DNA of 64,000 nucleotides from Charina bottae (taxonomy: Eukaryota > Chordata > Lepidosauria > Squamata > Charinaidae): assembly GCA_023362775.1 (NCBI GenBank), contig JALMGJ010000008.1, positions 34,955,001 through 35,019,000 of the forward strand, written 5' to 3'. The position numbers and the translations under genes were made by a program. The notes beneath the pieces were generated by a model. That model did not search any database. It saw nothing but the letters and a program-made list of their open reading frames with translations, and was not told the origin of the DNA. Shown here piece after piece: positions 1-9,112 of the stretch (within the stretch, counting starts at the first letter, position 1; every line of letters begins with the position of its first letter).

Positions 1-783
1 AGAAAAGAAAGAGTGCTCCATCCATTCAGTATAGTGCCCCCACGTTCAGAAATGGAAGGCAGTTGAGCACAGAAACTATGCTTGATTTATGTACTGAAGC
101 ATTGTTAGTCAAAACGAGGAGTAAGTTACAAGAGGAAACTGGTGGTCACCAATTTCTTTGTACTCCTCCTGAGTAGAGGTAGGCTAATTTGGGTGTAAAA
201 TTCAAAAAAGTTAATGCAGCTTTTCTAAGGAATAGAAAAAATACATAATACATAATAGGGACGCGGTAAAATGTAGTAAAAATGATTAAAATTCAGATAT
301 CCTTTCATAATTTGAAAGATCCCCTTTTGATTGTATAAAAGGCTTTTGTAAAAATGATGCAATAGCTCTCTGATTCATCTTCCTAAGCCAGAGCAGAGGA
401 CTATCTAAATCTACAGTATATCTTCTTATTCGTTTAATTTGTTCTGTCCATATGTATTTTCATTATTCTTGACCCCTGGTTTGTTTTCTTTTTCTTTTTC
501 ATCTTAAATTACTATTCCTTCTTAACCTAGGGTAGGACAATCTCATTCTAAGATCAAGTCTTTATTTGGATATTTTATTATTTTTACCCAACAAATCTTA
601 CTATCAACTTTAAACATTTTTGAGTAGGCTATGAAATACTCAGGAGAAGATGTAAACAAAATCATTTTGGATTATAATATCCCTGGCCATGGCCCATGCT
701 TAAAAGCTTATAGTTCAGAACAGGTTGCTTGTATTTATAGTTATAATCATTCAACCTGAAAATCCTCATTTGGGTCTCAACAT
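1..783. other. Unassigned AT-rich DNA
   Basis: No coding sequence, RNA gene or repeat family recognised. AT-rich intergenic or intronic sequence leading into a 5S-derived SINE. Confidence 0.5.
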
Positions 784-1032
784 CTCCATCAAGTTCTAAA
801 AAGCTAAGCAGGGTCAGGACTGTTTAGTACTTGGAAGGGAGACCTTAAGAAGATCCCAGGGATGGAGACTAGACTGTAAGGTTGAAAAAAAAATCCTAGA
901 AGAAGATAATGGCAAACTACTTCCTTATCATTGCCAAGATATTTGATTCTTGTAAACCGCCCAGAGTTCCCTTGCGGGGAGATGGAGCGGTAAATACAAA
1001 TCGAATCATAAATAGATAAATAAAAATAAAAT
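784..1032 (+). mobile_element. 5S rRNA-derived SINE with CR1/L3-like tail
   Basis: The head at about 790-870 resembles the second half of 5S rRNA, including the internal promoter region: aagctaagcagggtcaggac followed by a 'tagtacttgga-gggagacc' block. A middle body (gataatggcaaactacttcc) follows, then a tail resembling the 3' end of the local CR1/L3 LINEs (ccgcccagagttccc, gagatggagcgg) and an ATAAATA-type simple end. Such SINEs are transcribed by Pol III and mobilised in trans by a LINE with a matching 3' end. The 5' part of the 5S region looks decayed. No clear target duplication was found. Confidence 0.72.
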
Positions 1033-1149
1033 ATTACATGGATTTGTCCTTGAAGTAACCAGGATTCAATAGTTTACCTTCCTTAATTCTTCAATGTTAT
1101 GGAAAGGCAAGTTCTATAATATAAGCTGACTAATTGTTTTAAAACCTAG

Positions 1150-1835
1150 GGGGAGATGATAGATCTAGGTATTGTGGAGATGCCTGGGGCACAGTCTTTG
1201 AGAGAGGGGGTGGTGCCAGTGCCCCTTAAAGAAGCATTGGTCCATCCTCTCCTTAAGAAGCCATCACTGGATCCAACCATTCTGGACAATTTTCATCCAG
1301 TATTCAAACTTCACTTTTTAGGGAAGATTGTTGAGAAGGTGGTCACGCAACAGCTTCAGAGGGTCCTGAATGAATCAGGTTATCTGGATCCCTTACAGTT
1401 GGGTTTCAGGCCCCAGTGACATCTACCCATCCTATCAGATCCAGCAGAAGAGGCTTGTTGTGGGTCCCATCCACTAGAGAATGTCATCTGATGGGGCCCA
1501 GGAGGAAGACCTTTTCACCCACCCTATGGAACATCATTCCCCCCGAGGTCAGGCTGGCCCTGACCTGGATGGCCTTCCAGAAAGACCTGGCTTTGCCATC
1601 TGGCCTGGGGATCAGAGAGTGGTGTAGAGCCCATAAAATGATTGTACTGTTTGTGAATTATTGTGCTATCCTGATGAATGTATTGCATTGTTTTAATTGT
1701 TTTTAATCGTTTTAATGTCTCATGTTGTTTGTATGGTTGTTTTATTCTGTTTTTGGTATTGTTTATGTTTTAATTGTAAGCTGCCCAGAGTCACAAATGT
1801 GAGATGGGCAGCTAAATAAATAAATAAATAGCATT
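1150..1835 (+). mobile_element. CR1/L3-type LINE fragment, internally deleted
   Basis: The first part (about 1156-1419) translates to the start of a CR1-type reverse transcriptase palm, with PLLKKPSLDPT, an altered 'NFRPV' block (NFHPV) and a terminal LGFRP. The second part (about 1422-1640) jumps to the C-terminal end of the same protein, with motifs like 'RECHLMGPRRK' and 'LWNIIPPEVRLA'. Most of the RT, including the YADD catalytic motif, is deleted. The 3' tail at about 1775-1835 has the hallmark gcccagagtc block and ends in (AAAT)n. A dead, old copy. Confidence 0.85.
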
Positions 1836-2253
1836 CATATCCCTATATTATATTCTCTGAATAATCCTAATATTTATTTTTACATAGATTCCCTGAGCGT
1901 GCCTACCAGTTTTTTGCCACTTACTAAGGGCAATTTTCATGCAAAAAGCAAATGGTTCAGATAAGTTCAAATTCACTTGGTAGTACAGCCTTTCTGGGTA
2001 ACTGATAACCTACAAAGAGGATGGTCATTATGATCATATAGACAGGCTATGAATTTGCTTAACAGCCATCAATCTACCCCCAAAGGCTAGCAAAATGTGA
2101 TGGCTCATTGACCTCTGTGAGCTTCTACACACAGCAATCAATATTTGAATAGTGGCTTCTACGTTCTATTCTGACATTTATTTTGAATAAAATATTTCCA
2201 TTCAACAACAACATGCCATAGTCCAGAAATTGAGGAAATTGTGGCCTTTCAGA
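1836..2253. other. Unassigned DNA between two CR1 copies
   Basis: AT-rich sequence with no recognised feature. Confidence 0.45.
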
Positions 2254-2641
2254 AAATCATAGAATATAAGGGTTGGAAGGTAGCTCTACGTACTGGAGAT
2301 CCTCAAAGACAACCCTCTGCCCAGTGCAGTAACTGGATTAGGTCACCCAGCCTCTGTTTATCTTTGGCAAGGGAGAGTCCATCATCTCCTGAGACAGTTT
2401 GTTCTGTTATTTAACAGCTCTTAATATTAGGATTTCCCCCCCCTGATATTCAGCCAAAATCTACTTCCTCTTCACTGAAATGCATTGTTTCTTGTCCCAT
2501 TTTCTGGAAGAATTCTGAAAAGTTCTGTATCACTTTTACATGACAGCCCGTCTCATACTTGAAGACAGCTGTCATGTTTCCCTCTCACTTTTTCTTCTCT
2601 GGGCTAAACTTACCCAGTGCCTCCAACTATTCCTCATAAGT
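2254..2641 (-). mobile_element. CR1 LINE 3' end, bird/archosaur-like subfamily
   Basis: On the minus strand this is the classic CR1 3' region. The plus strand shows its reverse complement: aatcatagaatataagggttggaagg at the 3' terminus, then 'ccagcctctgttt', 'gagagtccatcatctcctgag-cagtttgttc', 'aacagctcttaatatta' and 'cttctctgggctaaac'. It lies in a different CR1 subfamily from the copies ending in the gcccagagtc tail and (ATAAA)n. 5' truncated, non-coding. Confidence 0.85.
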
Positions 2642-2659
2642 ATTTAAAAATTATTGACA

Positions 2660-2722
2660 CAGTGGCCCTTCAGATGTTGTTCAGCTACATCTCCTGGCAA
2701 TCCTGCTAGCATAGCTATTGAA
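2660..2722 (+). repeat. Fragment of a short dispersed repeat
   Basis: The sequence gtggcccttcagatgttgtt followed by 'cagctacatctcctggcaatcctgctagcat' matches a short repeat seen widely in squamates ('ctccagatgttgttggactacaactcccagcaatcc'). A related, better preserved copy with complementary ends is at 50716-50817. Family not identified. Confidence 0.5.
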
Positions 2723-3489
2723 CTTCCAACCCTGCTATAATAGCTTCAGAACGTTCAGTTGTTCCCAGAGCTGGCCGTGCATTTATTATGCTTATGAGAA
2801 GTCAAGATTAAACAATACCCAGGATACAACATTAAGCTCAGTGACCCAGTTCTTGTCATATTTTCTAGAAATTGTAAACATCAAATTTAAGAGCACAACT
2901 CTGTTGTTGACAAGTACAATGAGTAGTTCAGATGAACAATCCTTTACTCCAGAAAGCAAGATTAATTGTGCCCTTGCATATTTATTATAGCCTTTGCAAC
3001 AGCTGAATGGTGTATGCTGACTTTGAGTTACTGCAAAGGAAACATAAGTTCTTTTTACTGTTCCCTTACAATTGTGTAAGACATACCCTTAAATATATCC
3101 TCTATAAATGATGACTTACTATAGCCCAATAATTTTTTCCCCTTTAACTCATTTAGGTGATATCTTTCTTCTCTCCTGACACCAGCTCACTGTCTTGTTC
3201 GCACATATCGTCATTCATTCCCAAACCTATATGGAATTTCAATGGGCTGCATTTAGCTTTTTCTTTCCTTTTATTTGGAAGAAAGTATCAGTCCCACATG
3301 CGTTTCCATAAGCAATATTCTGTTTTAATGTTATGTCAGGTCATCCAGAAACCTGAATCAAAATGCTACAGTAAAAAAAAATGTGTCCAGATCATACTGT
3401 ATAATTAAATTAAAATTAATACTGCTCTCAGTTTGAAAAAAGTGTTTTCATTAGTTCTTGAACCACATTTTCTTGATACACTTTTCCCC
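2723..3489. other. Unassigned DNA
   Basis: No recognised feature. Short open frames here show no family resemblance. Confidence 0.45.
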
Positions 3490-3497
3490 CCCTAGAC

Positions 3498-3775
3498 CAG
3501 TGCTTTCCAAAGTCCTGCCGTTGACGACATATCAACGGCAGCGGTGGCGCAGTGACGTGCACAGTGGTGGCGGCGTGCACGGCGGCAACCTTGTGTTTCA
3601 CGCTAAAACTTAGAAGCACTTGTGGCGCGCTGCTGCCGTCGCCGCTGCCATCGCTGCACATGCCACCGCCGTCGCTGCGAGCGCTGGTGCAGAGGCGGTG
3701 GCAACGCGCCATCAGCACTTCCAGGTTTTGTCACGACACACTAATGTGTCGCAACACAGAGTTTGGAAAGCTATG
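3498..3775 (+). mobile_element. hAT-like MITE, copy 1
   Basis: Non-autonomous DNA element, 278 bp. Terminal inverted repeats begin cagtgctttccaaa and end tttggaaagctatg. It is flanked by an 8-bp target duplication, ccctagac (3490-3497) versus ccctagag (3776-3783). TIRs starting CAG plus an 8-bp duplication are typical of hAT elements. The GC-rich interior (cgg/cgt-rich, trans-acting transposase only) contrasts with AT-rich flanks. The right end carries 'gtgtcgcaacacagagtttgg', shared with the copies at 4313 and 48762. Same orientation as the 4313 copy, opposite to the 48762 copy. Confidence 0.85.
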
Positions 3776-4099
3776 CCCTAGAGTATTAGACATTTTGGAA
3801 ATGGATAAGTATAAAGTCATTACTACTGATGTCACACTTCCAGACCCAGAAATGATGCACCACTGTTATTTAATATTTAGGGCCCTGCATAGCTTCAAAG
3901 GGTACTTCAAGTAACGTGAAGTGCTTTGAAGCTGCTTTGCAAAGTGCCTTGAGAAAGCCAAAAGTCATCACTATATTTGACCTCTGCATCACAAATATTC
4001 TTGTTCAGGATGCCTCTCTCCGCCTTATTAACATTATTCTAGCAATGCTTGCTGCTTGTATTTGCACACTGGCAGCAAGGGGAAAATTAATAATTAAAT

Positions 4100-4237
4100 C
4101 AGGGATGGGCAACTTTTTAGCAATTTGGGGTTGTATTTCCTTTTTAGCACTGTTTGGGTGACCAAGAGCCACAAGGAGCAGGATGGGTGAGAGCTGATAA
4201 TTGTCTGGGAGTTCTGTTTGGAGGGAGATTATTTTAA
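4100..4237 (+). mobile_element. Probable hAT left-end fragment
   Basis: The sequence begins cagggatgggcaactttttag, a hAT-type terminus, and continues 'ggttgtatttcc...gcactgtttggg...gagccacaaggagcagga', a layout common in squamate hAT-derived repeats. No right end is seen before the MITE at 4313, so it appears truncated. Distinct from the family at 3498 and 4313. Confidence 0.5.
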
Positions 4238-4312
4238 GTTAAATTTTACTTTATTTAATTTTTTTTGTACAAATGAGAAGAACAACTTAATTTTCAAGTG
4301 GAATGTCTGGAG

Positions 4313-4771
4313 CAGGGCTTTCCAAAGTGCTGCCACTGGCGACACACCAGCGGCGGCGGTGGAGGCAGTGCGGCGGCAGCGCGCGCACGGTGGCGGCACG
4401 GGGGTGTGTGCGGTGGTGCGCGCGTGCATGGCGGCAGCATGGGGGGGCGTGCAGCAGCGCACGCGCGCATGGCGGCAGCGCGGGGGGGTGCAGTGGTGCG
4501 GGGGGGCGTGCGGCAGCACGCGCGTGCATGGCGGCGGCACAGGGGGCGTGCGGCGGCACGCGCGTGCACGGCGGCGGCGCGGGGGGCATGCGGCGGCACG
4601 CGCGTGCACAGCGGCGGCGGCAGCCTCTGCTAAAACGCAGAAGTACTGATCCCGCGCCGCTGCTGCTGCACCGTGCACGCGCACGCCACCGCTTCCGGGT
4701 GGTGTGGCGACACACCACGCTGTGTGTGGCGACACAGTTTTGTGTCGCGACACACAGTTTGGAAAGCTCTG
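4313..4771 (+). mobile_element. hAT-like MITE, copy 2, with internal minisatellite
   Basis: 459-bp non-autonomous element with TIRs cagggctttccaaa and tttggaaagctctg. It has a perfect 8-bp target duplication, gtctggag (4305-4312 and 4772-4779). Left end 'gtgctgccactggcgacacacc' and right end 'gtgtcgcgacacacagtttgg' match the family termini in copies 1 and 3. The middle is an extremely GC- and CpG-rich tandem array, listed separately. Overlapping open frames in all directions here follow from the lack of AT-rich stop codons and are not genes. Confidence 0.88.
4379..4615. repeat. GC-rich ~40-bp minisatellite inside hAT MITE
   Basis: Five to six imperfect units of about 40 bp, each with gcgcgtgcatggcggc followed by a G-run and 'gcggcggcac'. 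The clearest two neighbouring units start near 4521 and 4561. The array accounts for much of the extra length of this MITE over its relatives. Confidence 0.85.
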
Positions 4772-4779
4772 GTCTGGAG

Positions 4780-6361
4780 ACTGCAAAGAATAGGTTGGGG
4801 GGCTGGATATAGCCTAGAGATCTTGCCCACAGCTGCTGTAGATCCAGAAACTTTAAAACATGGCACCAGTGCAAATGGAAGCAGGTTGATTATCCTTAAA
4901 ACTGGTTCACACAATGTGCTAATCTACAGTTTCTAAACCCAAATTTATTTAATGAAACAGAATTTACCTAACACCATACTGCAAAGTAAGTTTTAAGAGT
5001 CAGGACTTTCTGCCCTGCATGTTTGGTAGAAGATACTGACATATTGTTATGTTGCTACTCTGTGTCATAGTAGTGAGATCAAGATGCCATGTAAGCTTAT
5101 TAAAAATTCAAATGGAAATGGGGAAAAGCAACAATCAGATTTCACTTTTATATAAACAATGTGCATGCTTAAATACAAGGATTTGGCTTCAGACTTAAAA
5201 TAGCATACTAGACTTTGAGCACCATATAATAGTAAGAGAAAATCTTGTTTAGAAGGAATCTGTCATTCTTGTAGATGGCAATAATCTTTAGTCTGTTGCC
5301 CAGTCTTCCAAAAATGCTATTACTCAGCTGTAAGGTTTTACTTTCCTCAAATAAATGAGCAAATATTCACCTTGTCCTTGGCTAAAAATTGACTATTTTT
5401 TCCTGAAAGGCATGCAGTTGTAACTTTAGTTTTATCTAAATTGTTGGAACAATAAATTTGATCCTCGCTGAAAGTGAAATATATATTTCTCCCAATATTC
5501 CAAGATTGCATGAAGTTAAATGATTAACACAAAGGTCTCTGGACTCTCACTTCCGATTTGAAGTTGAAGGTAAAGAAAAACAATAAAAAACACCCCTCTA
5601 TTTTGTTATACATAAGAGTTTATCTTCAGTGGAGGAAATAATCTTTTGAAATTGTAACTGGTTATTTGTAGAAAATAACTACAAAGCCTTCTTTCTTTTT
5701 CTGTGTATCATGTAATGAATAAAATATTTGGGGCCAATTATAAACGTGATAGGTGCTTATATAGATAATGTCTTTTTCTTTCAACATATAAACAGTAACT
5801 GCAACAGCATGAGATCTACCTCTTCAATCATTCCTGATTATATTTGATTTTACATTATGCATCATCTTAGCCAAAATGCTGAGAAGCAGTATCCTTGGTA
5901 TTTGGCCGTAATAAAATAATCTAGCTATCTATCTAGCTTTTACATCATATTTCCCCCTACTTCACCTTCCCCACTTAAATCACACACGGGCTGAAAGGCT
6001 GGTTAAGACAGCCAGCATCTTTGCTTGTAAAATCCCCATATCATAGGTAGATCTTGATCGTGTAGGCTTCAGATGTTCACAAGGAAAGAATGGCTGGAAA
6101 GTTTAGGCTCACACTTTAAAACCAAGTACAAGTCTTGTTTTAAAGAGCAAAGTTGTGATTTATCAATGTACATATTCCAAATTTACCAAGGTCATAAGAG
6201 GAAGTTTGTCTGCAAGAACCAAGCACAACATATTTCAAAGGAAGAGGTAATGAGCACATCTATTGTATGTTATAGTGCAGCTGAGATGCATAAGCTGGTA
6301 CCAAAGGTTCCCATGCAGCCCACAACAACTGGAGTCTGGCCCTCAAGAATATCTAAAAGAT
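4780..6361. other. Unassigned AT-rich DNA
   Basis: About 1.6 kb with no identifiable gene or repeat apart from low-complexity tracts (for example tatctatctagct near 5930). Confidence 0.45.
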
Positions 6362-6424
6362 GCTTCCGCCCAGAGTCGTTGTAATATGAGATGGGTGGGG
6401 TATAAATAACATAAATAAATAAAT
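6362..6424 (+). mobile_element. CR1/L3 3' tail relic
   Basis: The tail block ccgcccagagtcgttgtaat, then gagatgggtgggg and (ATAAA)-type end, is the last 60 bp of a CR1/L3-type LINE or of a SINE using that tail. Confidence 0.65.
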
Positions 6425-6633
6425 TATAGTTTTTAAGTTGAAAGAGAGAAAATGATTAGATACATTATTGGAGGATGATCTTATCAACTATAATTTTTAC
6501 TAGGTATAAATGAAGAAGTTATATTTAGTTTTTATTCCACCCCCACATTTTTTTTCAGTGGAACCCCACATTGGCCTGGAAAAGAATGTGCCTACCTGCT
6601 TTATAGCAAAGCTTGGAGGAGAATTTGATGATC

Positions 6634-6969
6634 CTAGCTTTAACTATACGGACCTTTGTCTGCAAGGTGATGTCTCTGCTTTTTAATATGCTGTCTAGTT
6701 TTGCCATAGCTTTCCTTCCAAGGAGCAAGCGTCTTTTAATTTCATGGCTGCAGTCACCGTCTGCGGTGATCTTGGAGCCCAAGAAAATAAAATCTGTCAC
6801 TGCTTCCATTTCTTCCCCTTCTATTTGCCATGAAGTGATGGGACCAGATGCCATGATCTGGGTTTTTTTAATGTTGAGTTTCAAACCAGCTTTTGCACTC
6901 TCCTCTTTCACCCTCATCAAGAGGCTCTTTAGTTCCTCTTCACTTTCTGCCATTAGGGTGGTATCGTCT
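6634..6969 (-). mobile_element. BovB LINE segment, inverted 5' half of a twin-primed insertion
   Basis: Minus-strand translation gives the BovB reverse transcriptase region after the catalytic box: 'MAESEEELKSLLMRVKEES', then KLNIKKTQIMASGP and FIFLGSKITADGDC. It matches the copy at 59944-60271 in this window. It stops abruptly at 6969, where the plus-strand BovB half begins. Non-functional. Confidence 0.88.
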
Positions 6970-7380
6970 GTGAGAGTTGGACCATAAGGAAGGCTGAGCG
7001 CCGAAGAATTGATGCTTTCGAGCTGTGGTGCTGGAGAAGACTCTTGAGAGTCCCTTGGACTGCAAGGAGGTCAAACCAGTCAATCCTAAAGGAAATCAAC
7101 CCTGACTGCTCATTGGAAGGACAGATGCTGAAGCTGAAGCTCAAATACTTTGGCCACCTAATGAGAAGAGAGGACTCACTGGAAAAGACCCTGATGCTGG
7201 GAAAGACTGAGGGCAAAAGGAGAAGGGGACGGCAGAGGATGAGATGGTTAGATAGCATCACCGATGTAATGAACATGAATTTGAGTAAACTCCGAGAGAC
7301 AGTGGAGGACAGGAAGGCCTGGCGTGCTATGGTCCATGAGGTCACGAAGAGTCGGACACGACTGAACGACTGAACAACAA
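6967..7380 (+). mobile_element. BovB LINE 3' end, direct half
   Basis: Plus-strand translation gives the BovB C-terminal region: RRIDAFELWCW-like codons, 'RVPWTARRSNQSILKEINPD', YFGHLMRREDSLEK and KSRTRLND before the stop. The 3' end is gtcggacacgactgaacgac followed by tgaacaacaa. It corresponds to 60298-60710 of the better copy, so only about 25 bp are missing between the two halves. The arrangement is that expected from twin priming during target-primed reverse transcription. Confidence 0.88.
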
Positions 7381-7468
7381 AAGTCTGGCAAAACATTTGA
7401 AGGAAGCAAAATAATTCCTAATTTATCAAAACATCTTTAGTGAATAATCATGATCTAGGACCTATATG

Positions 7469-8169
7469 AGAGCCAGTGTGATGCCCTCGATCCATTGACT
7501 ATTAAATCAGAGTTCCTGACACAAGCCACTCAGGGATATGAAGGAATCTTTATTATATCCAGTGATCCATTGTACATTAAAGACTCGAGTGAATCAAGCT
7601 CCCGCAACCAACAGTTTAAAATCTGCAAGTTCCGCCCCCCCCCCATTGGGATTGGTGGCTCAATCGCCCTTCCCTTTGTCTCTCAGTTCTCAGATCTTTT
7701 TGGGTCCGAATCAACTAACGTGGTGATATCGCCCTTTGATCTATCCTGGGTGCTGAAACGCTCAGCGCCAGACTTTGATTAACATAGCTTGCAGTTCTGT
7801 GAAAACACCAAACCCCTACTTTACACGTCTGGTAGTTTTACTGTCAGGCACCCCCAAACGACCCTGTGAGTTTAACAGAGTGGCAGGATGTTCCTTCCTG
7901 GCACCATGGCAGGATGGCATGGATGACATCCTGACAGCCAGTTTGGTGTAATGGTTAAGGCACCAGGATAGAAACCAGGAAACTGAGTTCTAGTCCTGCC
8001 TTAGGCACAAAGCCAGCTGGGTGACCTTGGGCCAGTCACTTTCTCTCAGCCCTAGAAAGGAGGCAATGGCAAACCACTTTTGAAAAACCTTGCCAAGAAA
8101 ACTGCAGGGACTTATCCAGGCAATCTCTGAGAATTGGACACGATTGAACAGATTTTTTTTTTAAAAAAA
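7469..8169 (+). mobile_element. Sauria-type tRNA-derived SINE split by an LTR
   Basis: The SINE head (agagccag, 7469-7476) resumes at 7937 as gccagtttggtgtaatgg, with an A-box-like tggtgtaatggttaag and a B-box-like gagttctagtcc. The body is 'gctgggtgaccttgggccagtcactttctctcagcc', then 'aatggcaaaccacttttgaaaaaccttgccaag'. The tail (gaattggacacgattgaaca) resembles the BovB 3' end, the probable source of its retrotransposition machinery. A 12-bp target duplication aggacctatatg lies at 7457-7468 and 8170-8181. Confidence 0.88.
7477..7936 (-). mobile_element. Solo LTR inserted in the SINE
   Basis: 460-bp element with TG...CA ends (plus strand tgtgatgc ... cctgaca, so TGTCAGGA starts the minus-strand LTR). 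It is flanked by a 5-bp duplication gccag (7472-7476 and 7937-7941). On the minus strand an AATAAA signal lies about 75 bp before the 3' end (plus-strand tttatt, 7549-7554), which sets the orientation. No internal retroviral or Gypsy genes are present, so it is the product of LTR-LTR recombination. I cannot tell whether the parent was Gypsy-like or retroviral. Open frames inside it are incidental. Confidence 0.75.
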
Positions 8170-8451
8170 AGGACCTATATGGAATATACTGTATGTGCAG
8201 ATGGTTACCAAAATGTGATGGTGAGACTGCCATTATTCAGTGTTTGAAACCGGAGGGGGAAAAAATCTTCACAAAACAGCAAATGTAAAACAATCTGAAA
8301 ATAGTGGTCCCCTCAATTTTGCATTGGGTAATGTTCTAATGCAGATTTGAAATTTATGCAGAAAGTATAACAAAGCTGGTAGTGAGTTCTCTTAGGGTGA
8401 AGGATCCATTTATTCCTAGCATAGAGTTTTTCCATGCTTGTTTGTTTGTTT

Positions 8452-9112
8452 GCTTATTTATTTAGTCATTCAATTTCTATAGCCGCCCATCTCAGCAAGT
8501 GACTCTGGGCGGCTTACAACAATAAAAAAACATAAAACAGTTAAAACAATTACCATTAAAACAATTAAAATACAAAATAAGTATACATGACTGCCAAGTA
8601 AGCAATGTAAAGATGTTAATATAGCCAAGAAACGGGACCATTCCCAAGCTCGGGGCCCCAGGCCCGGGCACATAACCAGGTCTTCACGGCCTTATGAAAG
8701 GCCAACAGGGTTGGGGACACCCTGATCTCTGAAGGGAGAATATTCCAGAGGGCAGGGGCTACGGCAGAGAAGGCGCGCCTTCTAGTCCCCGCCAACCGAC
8801 ATTCCTTGGCTGACGGGACCCATAGCATAGCCAGCCTACCAGATCAAATTGGATGGGTAGAAACAACTGGGAGAAGACGGTCCCTAAGGTAAGCCGGTCC
8901 CAAGCCACAAAGTGCTTTAAAGGTGACAACCAGCACCTTGAATTGCACCCGGAAGCACACTGGCAACCAATGCAGCTCACGTAGCAGTGGTGTTACGTGT
9001 GTCGAATATCCGACTCCATTTACTACCCATGCAGCTGCATTCTGCACCAGTTGAAGCTTCCGAATGCTCTTCAACGGCAGCCCCATGTAGAGCGCATTGC
9101 AGTAATCCAGAT
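8452..9112 (-). mobile_element. CR1/L3 LINE 3' end, 5' truncated
   Basis: Minus-strand translation gives the CR1 RT C-terminal region: 'LYMGLPLKSIRKLQLVQNA'-like codons near 9090, HVTPLLRELHWLPVCFRVQF, then RRAFSAVAPALWNILPSEI and LLAFHKAVKTWL. The tail (gccgcccatctc ... gactctgggcgg on plus) sits at about 8482-8512 and the (TTTA)n end near 8452. There is no catalytic domain. The 5' breakpoint lies just upstream of the YCNALYMGLPL-like codons, as in several other copies here. Confidence 0.88.

Noticed and set aside
784..870. Possible 5S rRNA gene
   Set aside because: Only the second half of 5S is recognisable, diverged, and it continues into a SINE body and LINE-like tail.
4218..4936. Many overlapping long frames on both strands rich in Ala, Arg, His and Gly
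   Set aside because: They arise because a CpG-rich tandem array in a MITE contains few stop codons; no family resemblance and every frame is open at once.
7495..7782. 95-codon plus-strand frame
   Set aside because: It lies within the solo LTR, on the strand opposite to its likely transcription, and has no domain.
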